Position numbers and translations under genes: made by a program. A DNA stretch of 32,569 bases from Candidatus Bathyarchaeota archaeon. Lineage in GTDB: Archaea; Thermoproteota; Bathyarchaeia; TCS64. Under the pieces are notes generated by a model. The model made no database searches and was not told the origin of the DNA. It worked only from the letters and a program-made list of their open reading frames with translations. Positions 1 through 8,895 of the stretch are shown here, in pieces (position 1 is the stretch's first letter; the number at the start of each line of letters is the position of its first letter). The stretch covers positions 1-32,569 of the forward strand of contig JADHWN010000022.1 of the NCBI GenBank assembly GCA_016783455.1. The letters are read 5' to 3'.

Positions 1-533
1 CTCGGCATCTCCATCTCGGGGACCGGCTCGCTCATGATCGAGATCTCCGTGGTCGGGGAGATCTTCACTATCCCGTTGGGCCTCGTGTTGACGACGAGGA
101 AGGGAACAGAGTGGCCCAGCATCATGATGAGGAGCGTGTCCCCCCTCGTAGCAGGCCTGTCGATGAGGCGGTCCTTGACGAACCTGACGAAGTCGTTGTC
201 GACGCTGATGCGGATATCGACGGGAGCCAGCTTGATGGAGACGGCGTACTCCGCCTCTGCCTTCCTCACCGAGACGAACTCGTTAATGGACGCGCCGGAG
301 TTCTTCCGGATGAAGCCGTCTATCCTGAGGAGCCCCTGCCCCTGGTCCTCGGGGTAGGCCGGCCAGGCCTTGGCGGCTGTCTCCTTCTTGCCATTAATCT
401 CGATAACGTCTCCTACCGTTACGCCGAGGGACTTCATGGTCTCGGAGTCTATTCGGGCTATACTCCTCCCCACGTCCCTCTGCTGCTTCGCTTCAGATAC
501 CTTCAACTGCACGGAGGTCAAAGTGGAATCCAC
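1..533 (-). CDS. Cdc48/VCP-type AAA ATPase, N-terminal domain (partial)
   Basis: Reading leftward from a GTG at 533, the frame stays open to the window edge, giving about 177 residues. The sequence matches the Cdc48 N-domain: VQLKVSEAK, then RDVGRSIARID, KAWPAYPEDQGQGLLRIDGF, and a second half with VDNDFVRFVKDRL ending in EPVPEMEMP, the usual linker before the first AAA module. In the family this domain binds substrates and adaptors, while the two AAA rings beyond the window unfold proteins, often for the proteasome, whose beta subunit is encoded nearby. No ATPase motif is visible here because the gene is cut by the edge. A TATA-like tttatta lies at about 571-577. GTG at 533 is the best start seen because the N-domain begins shortly after it. 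Confidence 0.9.
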   Translation of the reverse strand, partial: MDSTLTSVQLKVSEAKQQRDVGRSIARIDSETMKSLGVTVGDVIEINGKKETAAKAWPAYPEDQGQGLLRIDGFIRKNSGASINEFVSVRKAEAEYAVSIKLAPVDIRISVDNDFVRFVKDRLIDRPATRGDTLLIMMLGHSVPFLVVNTRPNGIVKISPTTEISIMSEPVPEMEMP

Positions 534-613
534 CCTTGATAATCCAAAAAGAAGGGGAACTTGCAGCTAATAAACATTAGTCTGTGAATTTCGCCCCCTT
601 TCCGGGCACAGCT

Positions 614-1663
614 CTATATTACACCGCATTCCGTGGCGAGGAGTTCCGCCGTCTCAGGCGTCAGGTTCGCGGTGTCCAGCACGGTGTATCTATCCGGCCT
701 TATCTCCCTCGCCTTCACGAGTGCCTCCACGACTGTGGATTTCCCCACACCTAGCTCCTCGGCCGTCGTCGGCGCCCCAATTATCCTCAGGCTCTCCCTC
801 AGCTCACGCCAGTCGAGGCCGTGGAGCTTCGCCATCATGATCGCGCCCACCCCGCACTGCTCGCCGTGGAGGGCCGCCCCAGGCGCGAGTACGTCGAGGG
901 TGTGGCTGAAGAGGTGCTCAGATCCGCTGCAGGGTCTGCTGCTGCCGGCTATGCTCATCGCGACACCGCAGCTCACGAGGGCCTCCAGAAGCGTCCTGTA
1001 GCCCTCCTCGAGGCGCTCCCTGATGAGGAGGGCGTTCCTCATGATGAGGTTGGAGCTCATGAGGGCCAGACTCGCGGCGTACTCACCGTAGTACTCACCA
1101 TTCACGTCGTGGCTCATCCTCCAGTCCTGGACGGAGACGGCCTTCCCGACTATGTCACCGCAACCGCTGGCAGTGAACCTGTAGGGCGACTCCTCGATGA
1201 TGTTCGAGTCCGCGAGGACGGCTATAGGGGACTTGGCCTTCACTGAGTAGGGCTTGTCAAAGCCCTTGATGGAGGCGGAACTGCTCGCGATGCCGTCGTG
1301 GGAGGCCGTGGTGGGGACGCTTATGAAGAAGGCGTCGCTCTTGAAGGCGCCTAGTTTTGCGACGTCTATCGTCCTCCCTCCTCCAACGCCCAGTATGGCG
1401 TCAGCCCCCATAGCTTCGGCCTCCTTCCTGATCCTGTCCACTGTGGTCAGATCCGCCGCTGAACAGTACGTGAGCTCGACGCTGAACCCCTCTTTCGCCA
1501 AGATCCCCTTGGCCCTTCCCCCTGCTATCTCGTATGTCCTCTTCCCGGTCACTATGAGGGGCCTCTCGATGGCCAGCTCTCCACAAACGTCGCCTATTGA
1601 ATCGACTACGCCCTGTCCAACAAGCACTATACGGGGCAGATCGATCCTATGGACGTGGTTCAA
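614..1663 (-). CDS. egsA: sn-glycerol-1-phosphate dehydrogenase
   Basis: This enzyme makes sn-glycerol-1-phosphate from dihydroxyacetone phosphate with NAD(P)H, setting the stereochemistry of archaeal membrane lipids. The 349 residues are full length for the family. Visible motifs are the nucleotide-binding GGGRTIDVAK (about 94-103), PTTASHDGIAS (117-127), SGCGD (166-170), GSEHLFSH (247-254) and HGEQCGVG (266-273). The Asp and the two His of the last three motifs are the expected zinc ligands. The start is a TTG at 1663, since an in-frame stop lies just upstream and no early ATG exists. It is transcribed away from psmB, and a cttattat element at about 1698-1706 could be its TATA box. Confidence 0.95.
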   Translation of the reverse strand: MNHVHRIDLPRIVLVGQGVVDSIGDVCGELAIERPLIVTGKRTYEIAGGRAKGILAKEGFSVELTYCSAADLTTVDRIRKEAEAMGADAILGVGGGRTIDVAKLGAFKSDAFFISVPTTASHDGIASSSASIKGFDKPYSVKAKSPIAVLADSNIIEESPYRFTASGCGDIVGKAVSVQDWRMSHDVNGEYYGEYAASLALMSSNLIMRNALLIRERLEEGYRTLLEALVSCGVAMSIAGSSRPCSGSEHLFSHTLDVLAPGAALHGEQCGVGAIMMAKLHGLDWRELRESLRIIGAPTTAEELGVGKSTVVEALVKAREIRPDRYTVLDTANLTPETAELLATECGVI

Positions 1664-1852
1664 TACGCACCAGCTTGTTAAGCACTATGCAACATGATAA
1701 TAAGCCTTTTTCGTTGTCTCCCCACACGGGGAAAAAGTTGAAATATATCGCTTTTTTCGACCCGAGAAAGGTTTTTAAAGGAGACATTTTTATCTTACTT
1801 GGTTTTCCTTTCTAGGATTACTATCATTCACACCCGATCTGAGGATACTGAG

Positions 1853-2485
1853 ATGGAAAATACGATAGGTGAATACAAGGGGACTACTACGGTTGCGGCT
1901 GTCTGTAACGACGGCGTCATCATGGCGACTGACACCAGAGCCACAATGGGCAGCTACGTAGCGAGCAAACACGCCAAGAAGGTGTACCAGATCACGGACC
2001 AGCTGGCGATGACAATCGCCGGAGGAGTGGCCGCGGCGCAGAGGGTCGTCGACATCCTCAAGGTGAACGCCAAGCTCTACAACCTCGAGAAGGGCAGACC
2101 CATGCCCGTGGCGGCGGCCGCTATGCTCGTCTCCAACATCCTGTTCTCAAACAGGGAGGTGGGTGCCCCCCTTCCGCTCCAGGCCCTCATAGGGGGCGTG
2201 GACCTGACTGGGCCCCATGTCTACAACCTGGACCCCTACGGAAGCCTCACCGAGGAGAAGATGGTCTCCACGGGCTCCGGCTCTCCGTTCGCATACGGAG
2301 TCCTCGAGGACAGATATAAGGAGGGCAGTACAATCGCGGAGATGGCGCCCGTCGTGGTCAAGGCGGTGGACTCCGCCATGAAGCGAGACGTCGCCAGCGG
2401 TGACAACTTCGATGTCGCCGTGATAACCTCAGACGGTTTCAGGGAGCTATCTGAAGAGGAGAAGATCGCTCTACTAGAGAGTTAG
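1853..2485 (+). CDS. psmB: Archaeal 20S proteasome beta subunit
   Basis: This is the catalytic subunit of the proteasome core, an N-terminal nucleophile hydrolase. Starting at ATG 1853 gives 210 residues with a 10-residue propeptide, MENTIGEYKG, followed by TTTVAAV. Self-cleavage at Gly-Thr would expose the catalytic Thr. Other family signatures are GVIMATDTRAT, the SKHAKKVYQI segment with the catalytic-site Lys, and STGSGSPFAYGVLE. The frame is open further upstream to 1799, but the propeptide fits the 1853 start. It ends 8 bp before aCPSF1, so the two are probably co-transcribed. AT-rich TATA-like stretches occur at about 1741-1750 and 1770-1795. Confidence 0.95.
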   Translation: MENTIGEYKGTTTVAAVCNDGVIMATDTRATMGSYVASKHAKKVYQITDQLAMTIAGGVAAAQRVVDILKVNAKLYNLEKGRPMPVAAAAMLVSNILFSNREVGAPLPLQALIGGVDLTGPHVYNLDPYGSLTEEKMVSTGSGSPFAYGVLEDRYKEGSTIAEMAPVVVKAVDSAMKRDVASGDNFDVAVITSDGFRELSEEEKIALLES

Positions 2486-2492
2486 ATTCCCG

Positions 2493-4406
2493 ATGCATGC
2501 GACCCAAGGGATCTCCTTCGCCGAGATAAGGAATACTATCTTCGAGAATATCCCCACTGAGATAGGTATAACCAGGATAGAGTTCGAGGGCCCACGTCTG
2601 GCCATCTACACGAAGAAGCCCGAGGTCCTCCAAGAGAACAGCCACATCGTGGCGGATATCGCAGGTAAGATCAAGAAAAGGATCGTTATCCGCTCCGACC
2701 CCTCAGTGAGGGCGAACGAGATCGAGGCCGAGAACGTGATCAAGGAGATCTTCGAGGAGGCGGGCCTCGTGCAGTGCTACTTCGATCCTGCCCTGGGGGA
2801 GGTGACCCTCGAGGTGGAGAGGCCTGGGGTCGCCATAGGGAAGGGGGGATCTAACCTCCTGGAGATAGTCCAGAAGACTCACTGGACCCCCAACGTCGTC
2901 AGGTCGCCCCCGATCCCAAGCCTCACTATCAAGCAGATCCGGGGATACCTCTACTCGAAGAGCACGGAGAGGGAGAGGTTCCTCAGGGAGACCGGGGAGT
3001 CCATCTTCAGGCCTATGTACAGTCAGTCCCAGGACGTACGCGTGACCTTCCTGGGGAGCAGCAAGCACGTCGGCAGATCCGCCATACTCATACGCACAAT
3101 AGAGAGCAGTGTCCTACTTGACTGCGGGATCAACCCCGGCACCAACAGGCCCCTACAGGCCTTCCCCAGAATCGATGTCGAGGAGTTCGATCTGAACCGC
3201 CTTGATGCAGTGATTATCACCCACGCCCACCTGGACCACTGCGGCTTCCTACCCTACCTATACAAGTACGGATACAAGGGGCCGGTCTACTGCTCGGCGC
3301 CCACCGCCAGCCTCATGACCCTACTCCAGGGGGACTACCTAGACGTCATGACCAAGGAGGGGCGTGTTCCCCCGTACGGCCCCGACGACATACGTGAGGT
3401 GATAGTGAGGACGATACCCCTCTCCTGGGGGGAGGTGACGGACGTATCGCCCGACATACGCCTGACACTGCATAATGCAGGTCACATCCTAGGCTCCTCA
3501 ATGGTCCACCTCCACATCGGACGGGGGCTGCACAACGTCGTCTACACGGGGGACTTCAAGTACGGCCACACGGAGCTCCTGGCCCCCGCGATCTCCGATT
3601 TCCCGAGGGTCGAGACCCTCATCATGGAGAGTACTTACGGAGCCCCGGACAACGTCACCCCGCCCAGGGCGAACACCGATGCCATGTTCGTTGACATCGC
3701 CAACAGCATCCTCAAGAACGGGAAGGTCATCATCCCAGTGCCCGCCGTCGGGAGGGCCCAGGAGATACTGATGGTCATCAACAGGTACATGGAGGAGGGC
3801 GAGCTCACAGAGGTCCCCGTCTACATCGAGGGGATGATCTCGGAGGCGACGGGGATCCACACCGCCTACCCGGACTACCTCTCATCCAACCTGAGGGACC
3901 TGATACTCAGGGAGGGCAGGAACCCCTTCGAGTCCGACTACTTCACGGTCGTCAAGCAGCACGACAGGAGGGACGAGATCGCAGAGGGCGGCCCGTGCAT
4001 CATAATGGCCACGGCGGGCATGATGGAGGGGGGCCCCGTCATAGAGTACTTCAAGCGCCTCGCCCCATGGGATGAGAACGGCCTCATATTCGTGAGCTAC
4101 CAGGTCAACGGGACCCTGGGCCAGAGGCTACAGGCTGGGCTGAGGTCTGTCCAGACCTACAGCAGGGACGGGAAGATGGAGATCACCAACGTGAAGCTCT
4201 CGACGCACACCATCGAGGGCTTCTCCGGCCACTCCGACAGGAACCAGCTCATCAACTACGTGAGGAAGATGAGGCCTACGCCCAGGAGGGTGTTCATGGT
4301 CCACGGTGAGGAGTCCAAGACCGTAAACATGGCCAGGACCATCTCGAAGATGAGGGGCGTGAAGGGATTCAGCCCTGGGATGCTTGAGACCTTCCTACTT
4401 GCCTAG
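2493..4406 (+). CDS. aCPSF1: KH-domain metallo-beta-lactamase/beta-CASP ribonuclease
   Basis: This 637-residue protein is the archaeal CPSF73 homologue. In the family it acts as an endonuclease and 5'-3' exonuclease and drives U-rich transcription termination. The order is an N-terminal KH-like region, a second KH motif with GKGGS near residue 112, then the metallo-beta-lactamase core with HAHLDHCGF (about 244-252), AGHILGS and YTGDFKY. The beta-CASP part includes ESTYG, ATAGMMEGGP, GFSGHSDRNQL and MVHGE. All metal-binding positions look intact. It follows psmB after 7 bp and likely shares its promoter. Confidence 0.95.
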   Translation: MHATQGISFAEIRNTIFENIPTEIGITRIEFEGPRLAIYTKKPEVLQENSHIVADIAGKIKKRIVIRSDPSVRANEIEAENVIKEIFEEAGLVQCYFDPALGEVTLEVERPGVAIGKGGSNLLEIVQKTHWTPNVVRSPPIPSLTIKQIRGYLYSKSTERERFLRETGESIFRPMYSQSQDVRVTFLGSSKHVGRSAILIRTIESSVLLDCGINPGTNRPLQAFPRIDVEEFDLNRLDAVIITHAHLDHCGFLPYLYKYGYKGPVYCSAPTASLMTLLQGDYLDVMTKEGRVPPYGPDDIREVIVRTIPLSWGEVTDVSPDIRLTLHNAGHILGSSMVHLHIGRGLHNVVYTGDFKYGHTELLAPAISDFPRVETLIMESTYGAPDNVTPPRANTDAMFVDIANSILKNGKVIIPVPAVGRAQEILMVINRYMEEGELTEVPVYIEGMISEATGIHTAYPDYLSSNLRDLILREGRNPFESDYFTVVKQHDRRDEIAEGGPCIIMATAGMMEGGPVIEYFKRLAPWDENGLIFVSYQVNGTLGQRLQAGLRSVQTYSRDGKMEITNVKLSTHTIEGFSGHSDRNQLINYVRKMRPTPRRVFMVHGEESKTVNMARTISKMRGVKGFSPGMLETFLLA

Positions 4407-4416
4407 AATTATTAGA

Positions 4417-4737
4417 TCAGGCTCGCCAGATCTTGACGCTCTTCGGGGTCAGGATCACCCGTTCCTCTCCGAGGCGGGCTATGTCCCCCTTTATGAGGAC
4501 GGCGTACTCGTTGAGCTCGTTTATTGCCCGCTTGACGTCGTCGATGTTCTGTTTGGCCAGGGGCGAGACGTTGGTGATGACGATGTTCCCCGCCCTCACC
4601 TCGGACTTAATAATGTCGACGTCCTCATACGCCTTCAGAGGAATCGCCTTGATGTACGTCTCGCTCGGAGCTACAGCGGTTTCTTCACTCTTGCCTATGA
4701 TCTTGTCGATGACGCCTCTCATTGAGATACCTACCAT
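4417..4737 (-). CDS. sepF: SepF-family cell division protein
   Basis: A 106-residue protein with the SepF fold. A short amphipathic N-terminus (MRGVIDKIIGK) suits membrane anchoring. It is followed by the alpha/beta core with YIKAIPLKAYEDVDIIKSEV, GNIVITNVSPLAKQ and IDDVKRAINELNEYAVLIKGD, ending in VILTPKSVKIW. In archaea SepF tethers FtsZ to the membrane. The start may be ATG 4737 or the in-frame ATG at 4722, which would place the amphipathic helix at the very N-terminus. It is convergent with aCPSF1, with 10 bp between stops. A ccatatatagg element at 4753-4763 could be its TATA box. Confidence 0.9.
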   Translation of the reverse strand: MVGISMRGVIDKIIGKSEETAVAPSETYIKAIPLKAYEDVDIIKSEVRAGNIVITNVSPLAKQNIDDVKRAINELNEYAVLIKGDIARLGEERVILTPKSVKIWRA

Positions 4738-4823
4738 CGGAAACCCTCAAGTACCATATATAGGGTCGTCCAAAAGGTTAGTGCTCTCATCTGCTTATTA
4801 GCTTTGTCAGTTGATGGTGTGTT

Positions 4824-5312
4824 ATGGGGGATATTTCGGGTCCTAAACTCGTAAAACGGCGCACTATGCGCCGCAAAGACGTCAGGAGATTGAAAGACGA
4901 AGCCGGCGACCTCCTGCGGGACGAGACCAACTCAATAGTACAGGCCGAGACCGAAGGCGGCATTACAGTCTTCATCATCGACGGTGACATCAAGCTTGCA
5001 CGAAGAGATGAGGTCCTATTCCCCACACTATTAAACGAGAGCGTCGAGGAACTACCGTCAGTTCTGGTGGATATGGGGGCCATCCCCTACGTCTGCAACG
5101 GCGCTGACGTTATGTCACCGGGCATAGTGGGCATCGACGGAGATTTCAGTGAAGGCGACCTCGTCATAGTTAAGGACGAGAGGTACAGGAAGTCACTGGC
5201 TGTGGGCGTCGCCTTGGTCCCGTCGGAGGAAATGAGGGAGATGCCCAAGGGGAAGGCGGTCAAGAGCATCCACTACGTGGGAGACAAGCTCTGGAAGGCG
5301 ACTTCAACCTAA
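4824..5312 (+). CDS. PUA-domain RNA-binding protein, MCT-1/Tma20-like
   Basis: A 162-residue protein with a basic N-terminal region (KLVKRRTMRRKDVRRLKDE), a central pre-PUA part and a C-terminal PUA domain. PUA signatures are NGADVMSPGIVGIDGDFSEGD, VAVG-type SLAVGVALV, and the ending GKAVKSIHYVGDKLW, which is typical of MCT-1-like archaeal proteins. Eukaryotic relatives help initiator tRNA and recycled ribosomal subunits during translation, and an RNA-binding role is inferred here. The family assignment is firm, the exact role is not. It is read divergently from sepF. Confidence 0.88.
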   Translation: MGDISGPKLVKRRTMRRKDVRRLKDEAGDLLRDETNSIVQAETEGGITVFIIDGDIKLARRDEVLFPTLLNESVEELPSVLVDMGAIPYVCNGADVMSPGIVGIDGDFSEGDLVIVKDERYRKSLAVGVALVPSEEMREMPKGKAVKSIHYVGDKLWKATST

Positions 5313-5318
5313 CCCTAC

Positions 5319-5492
5319 CTATGTGTACAGAACAACTGCGATGATAGAGAACAGGATCATGATCACTGAGAACAAGATCATCGAGACCGTGAAGACCGTC
5401 CAATAGATGCCGAAACGCTCTTTTCCTATCCTGTAGCCCTCACGGGCCTCGAGGAGGAAGCCTTTGACACGGTCGACGAAACCTTCGCTCAT
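5319..5492 (-). CDS. Small membrane protein, SecE-like in shape (57 aa)
   Basis: An open frame from ATG 5492 to TAG 5319 encodes 57 residues. It begins with a charged amphipathic stretch (MSEGFVDRVKGFLLEAREGY), then RIGKERFGIYW, then a long hydrophobic tail, TVFTVSMILFSVIMILFSII, ending AVVLYT. The layout of an amphipathic helix followed by one membrane helix resembles SecE/Sec61-gamma, and the size fits, but I see no decisive SecE signature. It could equally be an unrelated tail-anchored protein. It is convergent with the PUA gene, 6 bp apart. Confidence 0.7.
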   Translation of the reverse strand: MSEGFVDRVKGFLLEAREGYRIGKERFGIYWTVFTVSMILFSVIMILFSIIAVVLYT

Positions 5493-5589
5493 CGGTTGGA
5501 GACCCTCTTACCCTCATAAAAAACTGATCGGACTCCACATAAAACTTATTTTATATGGAAGAGGTCCCATCTGGAATGGTGATTAAGAG

Positions 5590-6732
5590 ATGGGAATGCT
5601 TGACGATATCCGGATATTAGATTTCAGCCACGTCTACTTCGGCCCCTACACGACGATGGTCCTTGGGGACATGGGGGCGGACGTGATCAAGATAGAGCCA
5701 CCGTGGGGCGAGATGGCGAGGATGTACGCCCCCCTTTACGGCGGGATGAGCTCCGTCTTCCTCTACCTGGACAGGAACAAGAAGGGGGTGACCCTGAACC
5801 TGAAGGAACCCAAAGCCCTGGAGATCGCCATGGCGCTCGCCGAGAAGAGCGACGTCATCGTCGAGAACTTCAAGAGGGGGACCATGGACAAGCTCGGGCT
5901 GGGCTATGAGGCCGTCAAGAAGGTGAAGCCAAACATCATATACGCCTCTCTGAGCGGCTTCGGGCTCACTGGGCCGTACATGCCCCGCGCCAGCTTCGCC
6001 CCCATCGCTTCAGCCATGGCTGGATGGTACTGGCTCACAGGCAGAGGAGTCGACCCTGAGGGTCCGCCCATCAGGCCAGCGGAGTGGCACGGAGACCTCG
6101 ACCCGGGGCTCTGGGGCGTGATCGCCATCCTAGGCGCGATACGCTATAGGGACAGGACGGGGGAAGGGCAGCTCGTCGACGTGGCTCAGCTTGACACGAT
6201 GATCGCTCAGACGGGCGTCGGGATCACGAGGCACACCATGAGGGTAGATCACCCTCAGCCCGCGATGGATAGGCCGACGATCGCGCTTAGCACCTTTGGA
6301 ATGTTCAAGACGCTTGACGGCTGGGTCTACATAGCGGCTGACCCCCATATGAGGGCCCGTCTCGAGAGGGGTATGGGTGTGGATAGCCTCGAGACCACGG
6401 ATGAGCTCAAGGAGTGGGCGGAGTCCAACAAGACCATGGACATCGTTAACGCACTTGCGCCCCAATCTGTGCCCGTAGCCCCGGTCTACGACATAGAAGC
6501 GATGCTCGAGGACCCCCACGTGAAGGCCAGGGAGATAATCACAGAGGTAGAGCACCCGGCAGCCGGCCTGGTGAGGTCTCCGGGCTTCCCGGTGAAGATG
6601 GAGAAGTCCCCGGCGAGCATCAGGCTCCCGGCGCCCACCCTCGGGCAGCACAACGAGGAGGTCCTGACCGAGCTGCTGGGGTACTCGAAGGAGCAGGTCG
6701 TCGACCTCAGGAAGGCCGGGGTCATCACCTGA
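5590..6732 (+). CDS. Class III (CaiB/BaiF, formyl-CoA transferase family) CoA-transferase
   Basis: A full-length family III CoA-transferase of 380 residues. Visible signatures are RILDFSHVYFGPYTTMVLGDMGADVIKIEPP at the N-terminus (start of the Rossmann-like core), VIVENFKRGTMDKLGLGYE (90-107), IYASLSGFGLTGPY (117-130), and AEWHGDLDPG with Asp169 in the position of the catalytic Asp that forms the acyl anhydride. The C-terminal part has PVAPVYDIEAMLEDPHVKAREI. These enzymes move CoA between carboxylic acids, and the substrate cannot be read from the sequence. A TATA-like ttattttatat lies at about 5546-5556, close to the ATG, and agaga precedes the start. Confidence 0.9.
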   Translation: MGMLDDIRILDFSHVYFGPYTTMVLGDMGADVIKIEPPWGEMARMYAPLYGGMSSVFLYLDRNKKGVTLNLKEPKALEIAMALAEKSDVIVENFKRGTMDKLGLGYEAVKKVKPNIIYASLSGFGLTGPYMPRASFAPIASAMAGWYWLTGRGVDPEGPPIRPAEWHGDLDPGLWGVIAILGAIRYRDRTGEGQLVDVAQLDTMIAQTGVGITRHTMRVDHPQPAMDRPTIALSTFGMFKTLDGWVYIAADPHMRARLERGMGVDSLETTDELKEWAESNKTMDIVNALAPQSVPVAPVYDIEAMLEDPHVKAREIITEVEHPAAGLVRSPGFPVKMEKSPASIRLPAPTLGQHNEEVLTELLGYSKEQVVDLRKAGVIT

Positions 6733-6783
6733 CCCTCCTAACCATTATATGCACACACCCTCCCTTTTCTTCTCAGGGTTCTA

Positions 6784-7461
6784 ATGCCAGATTTCTCCGA
6801 GCAGAGGCGGCAGATGGTCCAGCGCTACATGAGGTCAGGGTACATCAGCTCGGAGGCGATGGCGGAGGCTGTCCAAAGGGTGCCCCGTGAGGAGTTCATG
6901 GACTCAAGCTACGCCAGCTACGCCTACGTCGACAAACCCTTCCCGATACCTGGTGACGGGGGCCAGACAATATCGGCTCCGTACATGTACCCCATCTTCT
7001 ATGAGCCTCTCAGCCTGAAGGGGGGGGACAGGGTCCTGGAGATCGGGGCGGGCTCGGGATACGGGGCGGCGCTGGCACGGGAGCTCGTGGGCGAATCAGG
7101 TCTAGTCGTCTCGGTGGAGATAAACGAGATAACGTACCGATTCGCCCAGGCTAACCTGGACCGGACGGGATATCGAGACATCATCCTCGTGCTGGGAGAC
7201 GGCTCCCTGGGATACGAAGATGAGGCTCCATACGACGCCATCTGCGTCACAGCGGCCTGCCCAAAGGTCCCGGAGCCCCTCGTTGCGCAGTTAGGATCCC
7301 CCGGGAAGCTCATGGCTCCCGTGGGGAGCAGCTACAGCGTCTTCGGGCAAGACCTCGTGCTCATGGAGAAGGACGGGGACGGCAAAACAAGCACGAGGAC
7401 GCTCATGAAGGTCTCCTACGTACCCCTCATCGGTGAGCACGGCTGGACCCGGAGTAGGTGA
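6784..7461 (+). CDS. pcm: Protein-L-isoaspartate O-methyltransferase
   Basis: This enzyme uses S-adenosylmethionine to methylate L-isoaspartyl residues so that damaged proteins can be repaired. The 225-residue protein has the usual N-terminal part RQMVQRYMRSGYISSEAMAEA, VPREEFM, the substrate segment DKPFPIPGDGGQTISAPYM, the SAM motif VLEIGAGSGYGAALA (about 84-98), VVSVEINEI and YDAICVTAACPKVPEPLV. All family motifs are present. The start ATG follows a short AT-rich spacer. Confidence 0.93.
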   Translation: MPDFSEQRRQMVQRYMRSGYISSEAMAEAVQRVPREEFMDSSYASYAYVDKPFPIPGDGGQTISAPYMYPIFYEPLSLKGGDRVLEIGAGSGYGAALARELVGESGLVVSVEINEITYRFAQANLDRTGYRDIILVLGDGSLGYEDEAPYDAICVTAACPKVPEPLVAQLGSPGKLMAPVGSSYSVFGQDLVLMEKDGDGKTSTRTLMKVSYVPLIGEHGWTRSR

Positions 7462-7506
7462 ATAGATCAATTTTAAGGGAAGAAGGACACTGCTACGGTG
7501 ATCAAT

Positions 7507-8343
7507 ATGAGGATCGGCATCGTTTCCCGCCCGGACAAGGAGCAAGCTGCTGAGGTTGTTGGAAAAGTGGTGCGATTCCTCGAATCCAAGGGGGTCGAGA
7601 CCATCATCGAGACCGACACCGCCCTGATGATGGACTCCCCGGTGGAGAACACGGATCTCGGGAGGATTGACGCTGACTTCATGGTCACCATCGGCGGTGA
7701 CGGGACCATCCTGAGGACCGCCATGCTGTTGAACGACCCAGGTATCCCGATCCTCGGCGTCAACATGGGGAGCAGGGGCTTCCTCACCGAGGTGTACCCC
7801 GACGAGGTGGAGGCAGCCCTTGAGAACATGCTTATGGGTGACTACGGCGTCGAGGAGTGCATCAAGGTGGCATCCAAGAGCCTTGACACGGGTGACACGT
7901 ACCCGGACGCGCTCAACGAGATCCTCATCTCATCATCCATGCCCTCCAAGATGCTGGACATGCGCCTTAGCATCGACGGCGTCCATATAATGGACATCCA
8001 GGCGGACGGCGCCATGGTCGCCACCCCGACGGGCTCCACGGCTTACAACCTCTCCGCCGGTGGCCCCATAGTCAAGCCCGGGGTCGAGGCGATGATACTC
8101 ACCACCATCTGCCCATACAGCTACTTCAGGAGCGTCGTGGTCCCCACGGACAGCCGGATCACGGTGGAGCTCATCAAGCCCAGGGCGGAGGGGATAGTCA
8201 TCGCCGACGGGAGAGAGTACGCGCCCATTAAGCCCCTCTCGTCGGTGGAGATCTGGAAGAGCGAGCACACGACGAGGTTCGTGAGGTTCAAGCCCTTCTA
8301 CGAGAGGCTGGAGAGGCGGCTCATCTTCCGCAAGGTACGCTGA
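7507..8343 (+). CDS. nadK: NAD kinase
   Basis: Phosphorylates NAD to NADP. From ATG 7507 the protein has 278 residues. The frame also allows GTG 7498, but the usual N-terminal strand MRIGIVSRPDK begins at the ATG. Family motifs are the phosphate-binding TIGGDGTILR (about 61-70), GVNMGSRGFLTEV, LNEILIS, and the conserved PTGSTAYNLSAGGPIV. It sits 45 bp after pcm and 21 bp before nob1, so these genes may be read together. Confidence 0.93.
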   Translation: MRIGIVSRPDKEQAAEVVGKVVRFLESKGVETIIETDTALMMDSPVENTDLGRIDADFMVTIGGDGTILRTAMLLNDPGIPILGVNMGSRGFLTEVYPDEVEAALENMLMGDYGVEECIKVASKSLDTGDTYPDALNEILISSSMPSKMLDMRLSIDGVHIMDIQADGAMVATPTGSTAYNLSAGGPIVKPGVEAMILTTICPYSYFRSVVVPTDSRITVELIKPRAEGIVIADGREYAPIKPLSSVEIWKSEHTTRFVRFKPFYERLERRLIFRKVR

Positions 8344-8364
8344 CGCAGGCTTAGAGGATCACCA

Positions 8365-8889
8365 ATGGGGAAGGCCATAATCCTGGACACCTCTGCGCTA
8401 CTGATGGGCTACGAGGCAGCAGAGGTTGAGGCCGAGCACTACACCGTTCCATCCGTCCGCGAGGAGATGCAGCGAGACGACATACGGAAACTTAGATTAG
8501 ACAGCGCCATCGACGCCGGACGCATCACCGTGACATCCCCGGACCCCAAGTATCGAGCCGAGACTGAGCAAATCATCAGAGAGATGGGGGAGGCTGACGC
8601 GTTGTCCGAGGCCGACGTCGAGCTCCTTGCCCTTGGGGCTCAGCTGAAGGGGGAAGGGTGGGAGACCACCCTAATCTCGGATGACTACTCAGTTCAGAAC
8701 GTGGCGAGCGAACTAGGCCTGGGGTTTAAGGGCTTGGCCACGCAGGGCATTAAGCGTCAATTCAAGTGGGTCACTTACTGCCCGGGATGCCGGAGAACCT
8801 TCGAGGAGCCTCAGGATGAGGGGACCTGCCTCATCTGCGGCACGAGGTTGAAGAGGAGACCCTCACGGAAGACACCATTGAGGACCTGA
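8365..8889 (+). CDS. Nob1: PIN-domain rRNA endonuclease with zinc ribbon
   Basis: In archaea and eukaryotes Nob1 trims the 3' end of small-subunit rRNA. The 174-residue protein has an N-terminal PIN domain with ILDTSALLMGYE (Asp8), VPSVREEM, GEADALSEADVELLALG and LISDDYSVQNVA, giving the acidic cluster expected for metal binding. The C-terminal zinc ribbon is CPGC at about 138-141 and CLIC at 154-157. Length and domain order agree with archaeal Nob1. Confidence 0.92.
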   Translation: MGKAIILDTSALLMGYEAAEVEAEHYTVPSVREEMQRDDIRKLRLDSAIDAGRITVTSPDPKYRAETEQIIREMGEADALSEADVELLALGAQLKGEGWETTLISDDYSVQNVASELGLGFKGLATQGIKRQFKWVTYCPGCRRTFEEPQDEGTCLICGTRLKRRPSRKTPLRT

Positions 8890-8895
8890 ACGTCT

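Noticed and set aside
1-539. Rightward open frames at the left edge
   Set aside because: They are shadows of the leftward Cdc48 N-domain, which has an unmistakable family sequence in the opposite frame.
5319-5492. Calling this gene secE outright
   Set aside because: The shape and size fit, but no SecE-specific residues are convincing and no secY or ribosomal genes are nearby. It is described only as a small membrane protein.
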